From Pedobacter ginsengisoli (lineage in GTDB: Bacteria; Bacteroidota; Bacteroidia; Sphingobacteriales; Sphingobacteriaceae), in NCBI RefSeq assembly GCF_030244015.1, contig NZ_JASSYX010000004.1:682001-746000 (forward strand): DNA of 64,000 nucleotides, in the 5' to 3' direction. The notes beneath the pieces were generated by a model. That model did no database searches, was not told where the DNA came from, and was given only the letters and a program-made list of their open reading frames with translations. The translations under genes and the position numbers were made by a program. Positions within the stretch are counted from its first letter, which is position 1. Every line of letters starts with the position of its first letter. Shown here piece after piece: positions 52,516 through 61,864 of this stretch.

Positions 52516-52698
52516 ATGATCAGATTAAATCAGGATACCCCTGCAGATATATTAAATGAAGTGAAGACCGGAGATCTGGTAACAGATACTTTCAGCAAAA
52601 CAGGCCTGGTGGAATCCATCAATATCAAGGAAGATCCGCTGTACAAGATCTTCGAGTTTAACCTCGTGACCGGAAGAATCATTACTGTCCGGATCTAG
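52516..52698 (+). CDS. Small protein of unknown function
   Basis: 60 residues, soluble, acidic N-terminal half and beta-strand-like C-terminus (YKIFEFNLVTGRIITVRI). No family recognised. A near-match to the -7 box (TATCTTTA, one base off) lies 5-12 nt upstream of the ATG. The frame is divergent from the Nudix gene. Coding status is plausible but not certain. Confidence 0.5.
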   Translation: MIRLNQDTPADILNEVKTGDLVTDTFSKTGLVESINIKEDPLYKIFEFNLVTGRIITVRI

Positions 52699-52865
52699 TT
52701 GGTTCTGCACTACTGCGCATTTTCTGCGGCACTGCTGTGGTAGTCCTGCGATTAAATTACCTGTTAAGCGCAGAAGTTATGGAGAAATTACACTGGAAGC
52801 GCGTTGCAGCCGCAGACTTTATCCTGTCAATTCCAGATAAATTATACTTGGAAAAAATAAATCAA

Positions 52866-52873
52866 TATCTTTG
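52866..52873 (+). promoter_or_regulatory. -7 box upstream of small membrane protein gene
   Basis: TATCTTTG, exact TAnnTTTG, 20 nt before the ATG at 52894. Confidence 0.5.
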
Positions 52874-52893
52874 CCGGACAAGAATATTTTATA

Positions 52894-53076
52894 ATGACTG
52901 AACAAGGAAACAACAACAGTTTTGACTGGGTTTATTATGTATTAGGGCTGGTTTGCGGTATTGTAACTACCCTGGCAATCACCACTAATTTCTTTTGGGC
53001 TCTTTTGGGTGGTATTTTGGGCTTTATTTTCGCTGCTGTCTTCTTAAATGGCATCGTTAAAGGCCGTGTACATTAA
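52894..53076 (+). CDS. Small two-TM membrane protein
   Basis: 60 residues with two hydrophobic segments (VYYVLGLVCGIVTTLAIT and FWALLGGILGFIFAAVFL) joined by a short turn, a polar N-terminus (MTEQGNNNS) and a basic C-terminus. No family recognised. The exact -7 box upstream and clean spacing support expression. DUF2911 follows 37 nt downstream. Confidence 0.7.
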   Translation: MTEQGNNNSFDWVYYVLGLVCGIVTTLAITTNFFWALLGGILGFIFAAVFLNGIVKGRVH

Positions 53077-53113
53077 GACTTCATCCTGTTTTTAACAGAA
53101 AACATCTATCCGC

Positions 53114-53668
53114 ATGAAGAAACTTGTATTTTTCTCGCTCTTCGCTGTTTTGGCCATTAGTGCCCGTTCACAGGACGTAAAGTTTCCTGGCCTGGATACC
53201 AGTCCGGCAGATATCGTGTATTATCCTTTAAACGTCGTCAAGGCAAAAGACGGTTCTACTCCTCTGATCAAAGTCTTGTATTCCAGACCTTCAAAAAAAG
53301 GCCGCGAGATTTTTGGTGTCCTGGAGCAATTTGGAAAGGTTTGGCGTGTCGGAGCAAATGAATCTACAGAAATCCGTTTCTACAAACCTGCAACTATTGG
53401 CGGAAAAAAAATAAAACCGGGAACCTACAGCTTATTTGCAATCCCCAATAAAGACAAGTGGACCATGATCATCAATAAACAGGTGGACAAATGGGGTGCA
53501 TTTACGTATGACCAGACCAAAGATGTGGTGAGGACGGATGTGAATGTGAAATCCTTGGAAACACCCCTGGAGGTCTTGTCAATTACCTTTACCACTCAGG
53601 CTACCGGAACAAACATGGTGATCGGCTGGGACCATTCTACGGTTGAGCTGCCAATTACAATTAAATAA
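53114..53668 (+). CDS. DUF2911 secreted protein
   Basis: 184 residues. Signal peptide MKKLVFFSLFAVLAISARSQ, then a beta-rich domain with the family blocks KVLYSRPSKKGREIFG, WRVGANESTEIRF and KIKPGTYSLFAIP. The protein ends in WDHSTVELPITIK. The family is common in Bacteroidota and has no known function; a periplasmic location follows from the signal peptide. Confidence 0.9.
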   Translation: MKKLVFFSLFAVLAISARSQDVKFPGLDTSPADIVYYPLNVVKAKDGSTPLIKVLYSRPSKKGREIFGVLEQFGKVWRVGANESTEIRFYKPATIGGKKIKPGTYSLFAIPNKDKWTMIINKQVDKWGAFTYDQTKDVVRTDVNVKSLETPLEVLSITFTTQATGTNMVIGWDHSTVELPITIK

Positions 53669-53747
53669 GACTTAAGCTCAGTTGGCTTAAGCTGCATATA
53701 TCTGGTATGACGCGGATATGCAGGGCAGGCCAGTGTTCTTATGACAA

Positions 53748-54071
53748 TTAATGACTTCCGGCAAAGAACTTTAAACCGAGTATAGATCCGATCAGGGTGA
53801 CGATGAAAAATATTCGCCAGAAATTGGCAGGTTCCTGAAAATAGATGATGCCCACAAGTACTGTTCCTACTGCACCAATACCCGTCCAAACTGCATAGGC
53901 CGTGCCCATAGGCAGGGTTTGGGTTGCTTTGTTTAAAAAATAGAAGCTCAGACTAATGCACAATGCGAAAGCAATTGACCATTTGAGGTTCGTAAAGTTA
54001 TTGGACAGTTTCAAACAAGTAGTAAATCCTACTTCAAATAATCCGGCAATTATCAAGATGATCCAGCTCAT
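53748..54071 (-). CDS. gdx: SMR-family exporter of the Gdx/SugE type
   Basis: 107 residues from the ATG at 54071, the standard SMR length; an upstream extension to 54143 adds an unlikely leader. Four TM helices; the essential proton-coupling Glu13 is in IAGLFEVGF. The block LPMGTAYAVWTGIGAVGT is typical of the guanidinium exporters (formerly SugE) and differs from the Qac-type block. It would export guanidinium by proton antiport. No guanidine riboswitch was recognised upstream. Confidence 0.85.
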   Translation of the reverse strand: MSWIILIIAGLFEVGFTTCLKLSNNFTNLKWSIAFALCISLSFYFLNKATQTLPMGTAYAVWTGIGAVGTVLVGIIYFQEPANFWRIFFIVTLIGSILGLKFFAGSH

Positions 54072-54205
54072 AGAAAGTTGTTTTAAACTGTAAAAGTAGA
54101 ACAATGAACAGGAGATTATTGTATATTTTTCAATTATGGCCATAACCTGATGATTTTTGATGTAGTCATAGCTTCATAACACCGTACAGAACAATCTCAT
54201 AAACA

Positions 54206-54233
54206 GGGGATTGCTCCGTGCCTCGCAATGACG
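54206..54233. repeat. REP-like intergenic repeat fragment
   Basis: GGGGATTGCTCCGTGCCTCGCAATGACG, with ATTGC/GCAAT arms, matches the kind of short repeat often dispersed between bacterial genes (the complement begins CGTCATTGCGAGG). It lies in the 321-bp spacer 54072-54392, whose remainder holds only the TetR promoter/operator. Confidence 0.5.
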
Positions 54234-54343
54234 TAATTAATGCAGCCCATATCATAAAAGGAATTCAATTGAGTTACCTCTGCAATGTTTCACAACTGAC
54301 TTTTGTCAATAGTTAGTCAATAAACGGCACCTCGTTACAATTA

Positions 54344-54392
54344 TTGCAAATTAATCAATCGATTGATTAATTTTGCGTCGTCAAATGACGAC
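54344..54392 (+). promoter_or_regulatory. TetR gene promoter with palindromic operators
   Basis: A -33 TTG (54344-54346) and an exact -7 box TAATTTTG (54368-54375) are 21 nt apart. A perfect 26-bp palindrome, AAATTAATCAATC/GATTGATTAATTT (54348-54373), fills the gap between them and enters the -7 box. A second inverted repeat GTCGTCA-AA-TGACGAC (54377-54392) ends at the base before the ATG. Binding of the repressor here would block its own operon. Confidence 0.8.
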
Positions 54393-55028
54393 ATGGAAAG
54401 AATAGACAAGAGAACCCGGATTATTGAAGCAGCAGAAAAGCTGTTTTCTGAACTGGGATATGAAGGGACTTCAACCCGGCAGATCGCAAAAGAGTCTGGT
54501 GCAAACATGGCCATGATCAATTACTACTTCGGATCAAAGGAAGGGGTGTTTATGGAAATCATGAGCAAAAGAATAGCAGATTTTAAGGAACATTTGAACA
54601 ACATCAGTCACAGCGACGGCACCTGCATGGAAAAGCTGCTGAAGGTTGTTGAAGAATATGCCAAACGCATTCTTCGCAACCACACTTTTCATAAAATGAT
54701 GCACCGTGAGCTTTCATTGCCGCAAAGACCTGAAATGTTTAGCAACATAGAAAACGCCATGGCTGAAAACCAGCTGGTCATAGAAACTATTGTCAATGAT
54801 GGAATCGCTAATGGCAGTTTCAGGCAAATAGACGTACGTATGCTCATTCTGACCCTGATGGGTACCATCAGTAAAGTAGCCATATCCCCCGCAAAGATCA
54901 CTTCAGGAACGGGGCTGGACATCAACAACCATAAAGACCGCAAAGTGATTACCGATAGGCTGATCGCGCACTTGAAAGACCTCATTACGATATACTTAAC
55001 TCCGCAAAATGATACGCAATACCAATAA
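54393..55028 (+). CDS. TetR/AcrR-family transcriptional repressor
   Basis: 211 residues from the ATG at 54393 (the in-frame start at 54363 would lie inside the operator). The N-terminal helix-turn-helix is ERIDKRTRIIEAAEKLF...STRQIAKESGANMAMINYYFGSKEGVF. The rest is the ligand-binding helical domain. It starts an operon with TolC, EmrA and EmrB homologues, overlapping the TolC gene by 20 nt. By analogy it represses the operon and is released by pump substrates; the palindromic operator supports autoregulation. Confidence 0.92.
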   Translation: MERIDKRTRIIEAAEKLFSELGYEGTSTRQIAKESGANMAMINYYFGSKEGVFMEIMSKRIADFKEHLNNISHSDGTCMEKLLKVVEEYAKRILRNHTFHKMMHRELSLPQRPEMFSNIENAMAENQLVIETIVNDGIANGSFRQIDVRMLILTLMGTISKVAISPAKITSGTGLDINNHKDRKVITDRLIAHLKDLITIYLTPQNDTQYQ

Positions 55029-56325
55029 ACTAATCTTATCTGCTTTGCTGTTTCCGGGAATGCTTTACGCGCAGCAGGTAAAAAAACTTGACCTGCCAGA
55101 AGCAATAGCTCTGGGTGTCAGCAATAGCAAAAACCTGAAGCTCTCGCAAAATAAAGTAGAAGAGGCTGTGGCTAAGCTGGCAACGGTTAAAGACAACGCT
55201 TTGCCTTCTGCAAATGCTTCTTTCTTATATAACCATGCCGAAATACCTACGAATACATTGAGTATCGGCGGTGCTGACCCCATTCATTTACCGAAACGTG
55301 CAGATGCTTTTGTGGGGACGGCGGCGGTAGAAGAACTGATCTACAGCGGCGGAAAGCTGAAGTACGCGGAGGAGTCAACCCGTTTGCTCACTGAGGTTGC
55401 TAAGCTGGATGCCGACAAAGATAAAGAGGAAATCAGCTATGCAGTGATCAATACTTATTATTCCTTGTTTAAAGTCCTGCAAAGCAAGAAGGTAGTGGCC
55501 CAAAACCTCGAATCCATTGCCAGTCAGCTGAAACAGGCACAGCGCTTTTTTGAACAGGGAATTGTTACCAAAAACGATGTGCTGCGGTTTCAATTGCAGC
55601 AGGCCAATGTCTCGCTCACCGAAATGGAAATTGAAAATAACCGGAAGGTGATCAATTATAATCTCGATATATTACTTGGGCTGGATGAAAACACGGAGAT
55701 AGAGATCTCAGAACCTGAGAATGTGTTTAAACCTGCCGATGGACTGAGTGCTTACCTGGATATGGCTTTCAGCAACCGTCAGGAACTGAGACAGCTGGAC
55801 CTGCAAAACCGCGTGGCTGACGTCAACATCAAATCTATAAAAGCCAATACACGGCCAACTATAGGTGTGGGTGCGAACTTGTATTACATCAATCCCAGCG
55901 GCAAATTTATTCCGCCAACGGATCAGTTCATTATGCCGGTAACAGTGGGGGCCAACATTTCGTGGAACATTGGCAGCCTCTGGACCAATAAAAACAAAGT
56001 GAGCGAAGCCCGGGTTCAGCAAAAGAATGTGACGCTTCAAAAAGACATGGTCGCAGATGAGGTCAAAAAAGAGATCAACAAGAATTATCAGGACTATCAG
56101 CTAGCGACCAACAAGATCAAAGTGTTAGAAACTTCTATCGCTCAGGCTACCGAAAATGACAAGTTACTGGCTTCCAAATACAAGAACAATGTGGCTTCTG
56201 CCATTGACAGGATAGACGCGGAAACTTTGCTCTACCAGGCAAAGATCAACCTGGAAATTGCGAAAGCGGATGCCGGACTGGCTTATTATACTTTATTAAA
56301 ATCAACTGGAAAAATCGCCCAATAA
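55009..56325 (+). CDS. TolC-family outer-membrane efflux protein
   Basis: 438 residues. Signal peptide MIRNTNKLILSALLFPGMLYAQ, then two OEP (outer-membrane efflux) repeats with long helical segments (LATVKDNALPSANASFLYNH; ISYAVINTYYSLFKVLQ; QLKQAQRFFEQGIVTKNDVLRFQLQQANV). It would form the outer-membrane channel for the EmrAB-type pump encoded downstream. Confidence 0.9.
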   Translation: MIRNTNKLILSALLFPGMLYAQQVKKLDLPEAIALGVSNSKNLKLSQNKVEEAVAKLATVKDNALPSANASFLYNHAEIPTNTLSIGGADPIHLPKRADAFVGTAAVEELIYSGGKLKYAEESTRLLTEVAKLDADKDKEEISYAVINTYYSLFKVLQSKKVVAQNLESIASQLKQAQRFFEQGIVTKNDVLRFQLQQANVSLTEMEIENNRKVINYNLDILLGLDENTEIEISEPENVFKPADGLSAYLDMAFSNRQELRQLDLQNRVADVNIKSIKANTRPTIGVGANLYYINPSGKFIPPTDQFIMPVTVGANISWNIGSLWTNKNKVSEARVQQKNVTLQKDMVADEVKKEINKNYQDYQLATNKIKVLETSIAQATENDKLLASKYKNNVASAIDRIDAETLLYQAKINLEIAKADAGLAYYTLLKSTGKIAQ

Positions 56326-56347
56326 AATACCATAACAAATTACAGCA

Positions 56348-57391
56348 ATGACAACTGAAAAGAAAAAGAAAAACAAGGTAATCCCGGTCATATTAGGAGT
56401 GCTCCTCGTTCTGGGCGCCATTTTTGGCACCAGGGAATATATCTACTACAGCAAACATGTAGATACTGATGATGCGCAGATCGATGGCGACATCAGTCCG
56501 GTAGTCGCACGCGTAGGCGGCTATGTTCAGGAAATAAAGTTTGAAGAAAACACCCGTGTAAACGAAGGTGATGTACTGGTTAAACTCGACGACAGTGACT
56601 TTAAAGTAAAGCTGGAACAGGCTGAAGCGGGACAAAAAGGGGCAAGTGCAGGTGTGGGAGTTTCTCAGTCACAGATTGCAGCCACTGCCGCAAATACAAG
56701 TACCGCCAAAGCAAATATTGAAGCTGCAAGGGTAAAATTGCTGCTTGCACAAAAGGATTATGACCGCTATGCCAACCTGGTAAAGGATGGCTCTATTACC
56801 CAGCAGGCATTTGATCAGGCCAAGGCTGAAAAGGAATCGGCACAGGCTGCTTTTACTGCCGCGAAAGACCAGTATGTCGCTGCCGTAAAACAAGTTGGTA
56901 CCACGCAGTCCCAGCTGGCAGTAAGCAATTCGGGCGTAACGCAGCATCAGGCGGATGTTGATTTTGCGAAATTGCAGCTGACTTATACCGAGATCAAAGC
57001 GCCTTCGAGCGGGATCGTGTCTAAAAAGAATGTACAAAAAGGCCAGCTGGTACAGGCGGGGCAGTCATTGTTCTCTATTGTTAATGACAGCAGTATTTAT
57101 ATCACAGCAAACTTCAAGGAAACGCAACTGGAAGACATCAAACCGGGATCGAAAGTAAAGATTGAAGTGGATGCTTTTCCTGACGCAGATGTTTCCGGAG
57201 TGGTGTACAACTTTGCACCGGTTACAGGCGCTAAAGGATCTTTATTGCCCCCGGACAATGCCACTGGTAATTTTGTGAAAGTCGTACAGCGTGTGCCTGT
57301 AAAAATTAAGATCTCCAATGCTCCTAAAGAAATCATGTCCAGGCTGCGTCCGGGTATGAGTGTTAAAGTCTCTGTTTCTATAAAAGATTAA
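56348..57391 (+). CDS. EmrA/HlyD-type membrane fusion protein
   Basis: 347 residues. Short cytoplasmic N-terminus, one TM helix (about 13-29), then biotinyl-lipoyl-like domain (TDDAQIDGDISPVVARVGGYV), an alpha-helical hairpin rich in Ala/Gln (about 80-190), and the second half of the lipoyl/barrel region (YTEIKAPSSGIVSKKNVQKGQLVQ). It bridges the inner-membrane pump and the TolC channel. Starts 22 nt after tolC-like gene and ends 2 nt before the pump gene. Confidence 0.92.
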   Translation: MTTEKKKKNKVIPVILGVLLVLGAIFGTREYIYYSKHVDTDDAQIDGDISPVVARVGGYVQEIKFEENTRVNEGDVLVKLDDSDFKVKLEQAEAGQKGASAGVGVSQSQIAATAANTSTAKANIEAARVKLLLAQKDYDRYANLVKDGSITQQAFDQAKAEKESAQAAFTAAKDQYVAAVKQVGTTQSQLAVSNSGVTQHQADVDFAKLQLTYTEIKAPSSGIVSKKNVQKGQLVQAGQSLFSIVNDSSIYITANFKETQLEDIKPGSKVKIEVDAFPDADVSGVVYNFAPVTGAKGSLLPPDNATGNFVKVVQRVPVKIKISNAPKEIMSRLRPGMSVKVSVSIKD

Positions 57392-57393
57392 CA

Positions 57394-58941
57394 ATGGCCG
57401 AAAAAGGTTTAAAAAAGTGGGTCATCACTTTTACAGTCATCACAGCTTCCTTACTGGAGCTGATCGATACCACCATTGTCAATGTAGCGATACCACAGAT
57501 TCAGGGCAATCTGGGTGCCACGCTGGAGGATGTGGCCTGGCTATCCACGGGCTATGCTGTAGCCAATGTAATTGTACTGCCTATGTCCGGCTGGCTGGGC
57601 AGCAGGTTTGGCAGAAAGAATTATTTTCTTTTTTCCATCATTCTGTTTACCGTCGCTTCTTTCCTGTGCGGAAACGCAACCAACCTGGAGGAGCTGATCG
57701 CATTCCGCATCTTGCAGGGACTTGCCGGCGGAGGATTGATCTCTACTGCCCAGGCCATTTTAATAGAGACCTGGCCGCGTGAAGATGTTGGTATTGCCAC
57801 GGCCTTGTTTGGGCTGGGTGCAGTTGTAGGCCCTACTGTAGGTCCGACTATCGGCGGTTACCTCCTCGAGATCAGTTCATGGCCTTTGATATTCTATGTA
57901 AATATTCCCGTCGGGATTCTCGCGGCATATTGTACCTATATGTTTGTGAGGGAGACCCCTAAAGACGGACAGGGACAGCCGGTAGATTGGTGGGGCATTG
58001 CTTTGCTGGCCATTGCTGTCGGAAGCCTGCAAACTGTTCTGGAAAAAGGGGAAAGCGAAGACTGGTTTGCTACTCCGTACATTACTGCGCTTGCCGTTGC
58101 CTCTGTCCTGGGCTTGCTGCTGTTCATCTGGCGGGAAATGAGTACTGACCATCCCATTGTCAACTTTAAGATCATGCGTCACAGAAGTTTCTCCGTAGGT
58201 ATGTTCACTTCCTTTATCCTTGGTTTTGGTCTGTACGGATCCGTCTTTGTGTTTCCTGTATTTTGTCAGAACTTATTGGGCTTTTCGCCTCTGCAAACCG
58301 GTGAGCTGTTGTTTCCGGGAGGACTGTGTACCATCGTGATGATGCCCTTTGTGGGTATTATGCTGAAGAAAAATATACCGGCCCAATTTATGGCGACCAT
58401 AGGAATGTTCCTCTTCTTTGTTTTTTGTTCGATGCTCAGCAACTCAACACTGCAATCGGGTACCGGTGATTTCTTTCTGCCGCTGATGATCCGCGGAGTA
58501 GGGATGGCGCTGTTGTTTGTACCGTTGACTACGCTGGCTATACAGGATCTTAAAGGTGCGGAGATCGGACAGGGCTCAGGATTGAACAATATGATGAGGC
58601 AATTGGGAGGATCATTTGGTATTGCCGCTTTGACCACCCTGATCCATGTTCGCCAGGGATTCCACCGCAGCAGCTTGCTGGTCAACATCAATGAATACAA
58701 CCCGGCCTTTACAGATCGTTTCAATGGTTTCATTAAAAATTTTATGGCTAAAGGGTATACTTATCTGGACGCTAAAACATTGGCTGCCAAAGCCATCGAA
58801 GGAACACTGACAAAGCAGTCTTTGCTGCTGACCTATAGCGATGCTTATTGGGTAGCCGGACTGATACTTTTGTGCTCAATTCCACTGCTTTATCTTCAGA
58901 AATTTAAAAAGAATGTTGCGGTTCCGGCCGATCTGCATTAA
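57394..58941 (+). CDS. EmrB/QacA-type MFS drug exporter (DHA2, 14 TM)
   Basis: 515 residues, about 14 TM helices. Signatures include LIDTTIVNVAIPQIQGNLG in TM1, GSRFGRKNYF (motif A) and GLGAVVGPTVGPTIGGYLLE (motif C, antiporters). With the EmrA-like and TolC-like partners it forms a tripartite proton-driven efflux pump for hydrophobic compounds. Translation is nearly coupled to the fusion-protein gene (2-nt gap). A stem-loop follows the stop. Confidence 0.93.
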   Translation: MAEKGLKKWVITFTVITASLLELIDTTIVNVAIPQIQGNLGATLEDVAWLSTGYAVANVIVLPMSGWLGSRFGRKNYFLFSIILFTVASFLCGNATNLEELIAFRILQGLAGGGLISTAQAILIETWPREDVGIATALFGLGAVVGPTVGPTIGGYLLEISSWPLIFYVNIPVGILAAYCTYMFVRETPKDGQGQPVDWWGIALLAIAVGSLQTVLEKGESEDWFATPYITALAVASVLGLLLFIWREMSTDHPIVNFKIMRHRSFSVGMFTSFILGFGLYGSVFVFPVFCQNLLGFSPLQTGELLFPGGLCTIVMMPFVGIMLKKNIPAQFMATIGMFLFFVFCSMLSNSTLQSGTGDFFLPLMIRGVGMALLFVPLTTLAIQDLKGAEIGQGSGLNNMMRQLGGSFGIAALTTLIHVRQGFHRSSLLVNINEYNPAFTDRFNGFIKNFMAKGYTYLDAKTLAAKAIEGTLTKQSLLLTYSDAYWVAGLILLCSIPLLYLQKFKKNVAVPADLH

Positions 58942-58944
58942 AAC

Positions 58945-58979
58945 AGAACAGCCGTTAAGATTCTCTTAACGGCTGTTCT
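58945..58979 (+). terminator. Hairpin after the efflux operon
   Basis: AGAACAGCCGTTAAGA pairs fully with TCTTAACGGCTGTTCT (16-bp stem, 3-nt loop) just after the pump stop codon. There is no T tract after it on the plus strand, so it may protect the 3' end rather than terminate by itself. Confidence 0.6.
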
Positions 58980-59183
58980 ACTCAAAAAAAATTAACAATT
59001 ACTGCCTCATTTATTGCGTCTCCGCTACAGAATCAGCACATAAGTTTAAAATAATTTGTTTAATCCCTATGACGCTAAGTTACAGATTTTTGAAAAAATA
59101 TCAAAATTAAAATAATGGCCATGCCGGGGTCGTTTTTTTAGGGGATTTTTGGTAGCTTAAGCCCCGAAAAATATCCTTTAAAT

Positions 59184-61772
59184 ATGATGCAGAAACAACG
59201 TGCAAAAGGACAGCGAGAATCCGTATTTAACAATGAAGTAGTATCCAGATTTGAACTCTATAACAGCCTTTTCCTTACCCTTCCGTTTTACAAGATCAAA
59301 GATACCGGTACCTTGCTGCCCCTGTTTATTAAGTACTGCGAAGATGGTATAAATGACCATAAGACACCCGCAGAAATTATAGATTCTTTCTTTAAAAAAT
59401 ATACCCAGACTACCGCTACCAGGGACGTCATAGACCTCCTTTTCCGTTTCATCCAGTACATAGAAAGACAGGTGGTCCTGTTTGATGCGGTTGAGGACGC
59501 TTCTTTCAACAAGCTGAATGCGGATGATGAAGAAAATGCGCTGTTGTCTTACCTGAAGAAAGGGGTGGACAACAACCCGCTAAGCGATAAGATCGAAAAA
59601 CTGATCGAGGACTTTTCATTACGTCTCGTCTTAACGGCACACCCCACTCAGTTCTATCCAGGCAGTGTTTTGTCCATCATTACCGACCTCACAACTGCAA
59701 TCAAGACCAATGAGATCTCTAACATACATCTGCTGTTGCAGCAATTGGGAAAAACGCCTTTCTTCAATAAAAAGTCTCCAACACCGGTTGATGAGGCCCT
59801 GAGTCTTGCCTGGTACCTGGAAAATGTATTCTATTTCGCCGCGGCCAATATCCAGTCGGGCATTGACAAAACCTTAAATGAGTATAGCCTGGAGCCTAAG
59901 AAGATCGTTGAACTTGGTTTTTGGCCGGGAGGAGACCGTGATGGAAATCCTAATGTGCATACTGATTCTACCATACAGGTGTCTAAAATGCTGCGCCAGA
60001 TTCTTTTCCGCTGCTATTACCGGGATTTCAGGAACCTGAAAAGGCGTATTACCTTCAGAGGAGTCGAGGATTCTATCGCCATTGTGCATGATATTCTTTA
60101 TCAAAATGCCTTTGATCCGAACATAGAACTGAAAAACATTTGTTCAGATGTGATCACGCACCTGAATGATATTAAAAACACCCTTAACCAGGATCATGAC
60201 GGTCTATTTGCCGATCTGGTATCTGATCTGATCCGCAAAGTGGAGCTCTACGGCTGCCACTTCGCCTCCCTGGACATCAGGCAGGACAGCAGGGTGCTCA
60301 GAGATGTTCATACTTACTGCAGGCAGAGCAAGCCAATCATATCATTGTTCCCTGACAATTATAATGATCTGCCTGAAGCAGAAAAGATCAAGACCCTGTC
60401 TTTCAAAAGCGCCAGGGTGATCTACAATGAAAAAGGAGATGCATTAACAGAAGACACGTTGCAGACCATTGCAGAGATCAGACAGATCCAGGAAAGTAAC
60501 GGTGAACTCGCCTGCCACCGCTTCATCATCAGCAATTGCCAGCAGGCAAGCGATATTTTGCAGCTGATAGAGCTGTTCCTGTGGAATGGCTGGAGAGAAG
60601 ACAACTTGTCAATAGATTTTGTTCCTTTGTTTGAAACCGTTCATGACCTTGCCGGCGCAGCGGAGATCATGGAGACCTTGTACTCACATCCTTTTTATAA
60701 AAGCCACCTGAAAAACAGGGGCAATAAACAGGACATCATGCTGGGCTTTAGCGACTCAACAAAAGACGGCGGATACCTGATGGCCAACTGGTCGATCTTT
60801 AATGCCAAAGTATCGCTGACTGCTACTGCAAATAAACACAACATTCAGCTTGCATTTTTTGACGGCCGGGGTGGTCCTCCGTCAAGAGGCGGGGGCAAGA
60901 CCCACCGTTTTTATGCTTCGATGGGCAAGGAAATCGCGAATAAAAACATACAGCTGACCGTACAGGGACAGACCATCAGCTCACAGTATGGCTCTATAGA
61001 CAGCGCCGAATTTAACATTGAACAGCTGATCAATGCTGGGATATCCGCAGGGATCAGAGAAAAACACAACATTCTGCTGGACCCGGTAAACAAACATCTG
61101 CTGGATGAGATGGCGGAAGATAGTTTTGAGGCTTTCGTTGCTTTGCGTAAACATCCGCTGTTCCTGAGTTACCTGGAGAAATTCTCTCCGCTGACCTTAT
61201 TATCGAAGATCACGATCAGCAGCCGGCCGGTAAAAAGAAATTCCGGCGGGGCTCTGAAACTGGAAGACCTGAGGGCCATTAGTTTTGTGACTGCCTGGAG
61301 CCAGCTTAAACAAAATATCCCGGGTTTTTATGGCGTTGGGACGGCATTAAAGAATCAGGAAAAGCAAGGCAACTGGGATAAAGTAGTAGAAACTTATAAC
61401 GAGTCCGGTTACTTTAAAACGATTGTGGAGAACTGCATGATGTCGATGAGCAAATCCGACTTTGCAATTACGGCGCATTTTGCAAATGACAAACAATATG
61501 GTGAGTTCTGGAAAGTCCTGCATGAAGAATTTGAGCTTTCTAAGGAGATGCTTTTGAAGCTTTCCGGACAAGCAGCCTTAATGGAGAATTATCCGGCTGA
61601 GAAGCGCTCTATCGCCGTCAGAGAGAAAATTGTTCTGCCGTTGGTATTGATCCAGCACTATGCCCTGGAAAAACTTCAGGGTGAGCTTCCTGAAGAACAG
61701 CAACAGTCCTATGAAAAGCTGGCGATCAGGACGGTATATGGTATTGTTAATGCGGGAAGAAACCTGGCGTAG
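59184..61772 (+). CDS. ppc: Phosphoenolpyruvate carboxylase, Bacteroidota variant
   Basis: 862 residues. It carboxylates PEP to oxaloacetate, replenishing the citric acid cycle. Active-site blocks are LVLTAHPTQF (catalytic His), WPGGDRDGNPNVH, and FDGRGGPPSRGGGKTH. In E. coli the last block is FHGRGGxxGRGG; here the His position is Asp560. The C-terminus is VNAGRNLA instead of the usual NTG. A second ATG is 3 nt downstream (MMQK). The 242-bp spacer before it shows no gene. Confidence 0.9.
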   Translation: MMQKQRAKGQRESVFNNEVVSRFELYNSLFLTLPFYKIKDTGTLLPLFIKYCEDGINDHKTPAEIIDSFFKKYTQTTATRDVIDLLFRFIQYIERQVVLFDAVEDASFNKLNADDEENALLSYLKKGVDNNPLSDKIEKLIEDFSLRLVLTAHPTQFYPGSVLSIITDLTTAIKTNEISNIHLLLQQLGKTPFFNKKSPTPVDEALSLAWYLENVFYFAAANIQSGIDKTLNEYSLEPKKIVELGFWPGGDRDGNPNVHTDSTIQVSKMLRQILFRCYYRDFRNLKRRITFRGVEDSIAIVHDILYQNAFDPNIELKNICSDVITHLNDIKNTLNQDHDGLFADLVSDLIRKVELYGCHFASLDIRQDSRVLRDVHTYCRQSKPIISLFPDNYNDLPEAEKIKTLSFKSARVIYNEKGDALTEDTLQTIAEIRQIQESNGELACHRFIISNCQQASDILQLIELFLWNGWREDNLSIDFVPLFETVHDLAGAAEIMETLYSHPFYKSHLKNRGNKQDIMLGFSDSTKDGGYLMANWSIFNAKVSLTATANKHNIQLAFFDGRGGPPSRGGGKTHRFYASMGKEIANKNIQLTVQGQTISSQYGSIDSAEFNIEQLINAGISAGIREKHNILLDPVNKHLLDEMAEDSFEAFVALRKHPLFLSYLEKFSPLTLLSKITISSRPVKRNSGGALKLEDLRAISFVTAWSQLKQNIPGFYGVGTALKNQEKQGNWDKVVETYNESGYFKTIVENCMMSMSKSDFAITAHFANDKQYGEFWKVLHEEFELSKEMLLKLSGQAALMENYPAEKRSIAVREKIVLPLVLIQHYALEKLQGELPEEQQQSYEKLAIRTVYGIVNAGRNLA

Positions 61773-61792
61773 GTATCCCTGCTGACCGGCAA

Positions 61793-61828
61793 AAAAAAGA
61801 GGGCACCTTTATGGATGCCCTCTTTTTT
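61793..61828. terminator. Bidirectional terminator after ppc
   Basis: AAAAAAGAGGGCA pairs with TGCCCTCTTTTTT (13-bp stem, 10-nt loop). Serves ppc (plus) and the thioredoxin operon (minus, last stop at 61865). Confidence 0.88.
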
Positions 61829-61864
61829 GCTTAGCCGCCCCGGTATGACAGGAAAGCGACGGGA

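Noticed and set aside
54206..54240. tRNA-like element near 54.2 kb
   Set aside because: No cloverleaf or TpsiC-loop motif; fits a REP-like repeat instead.
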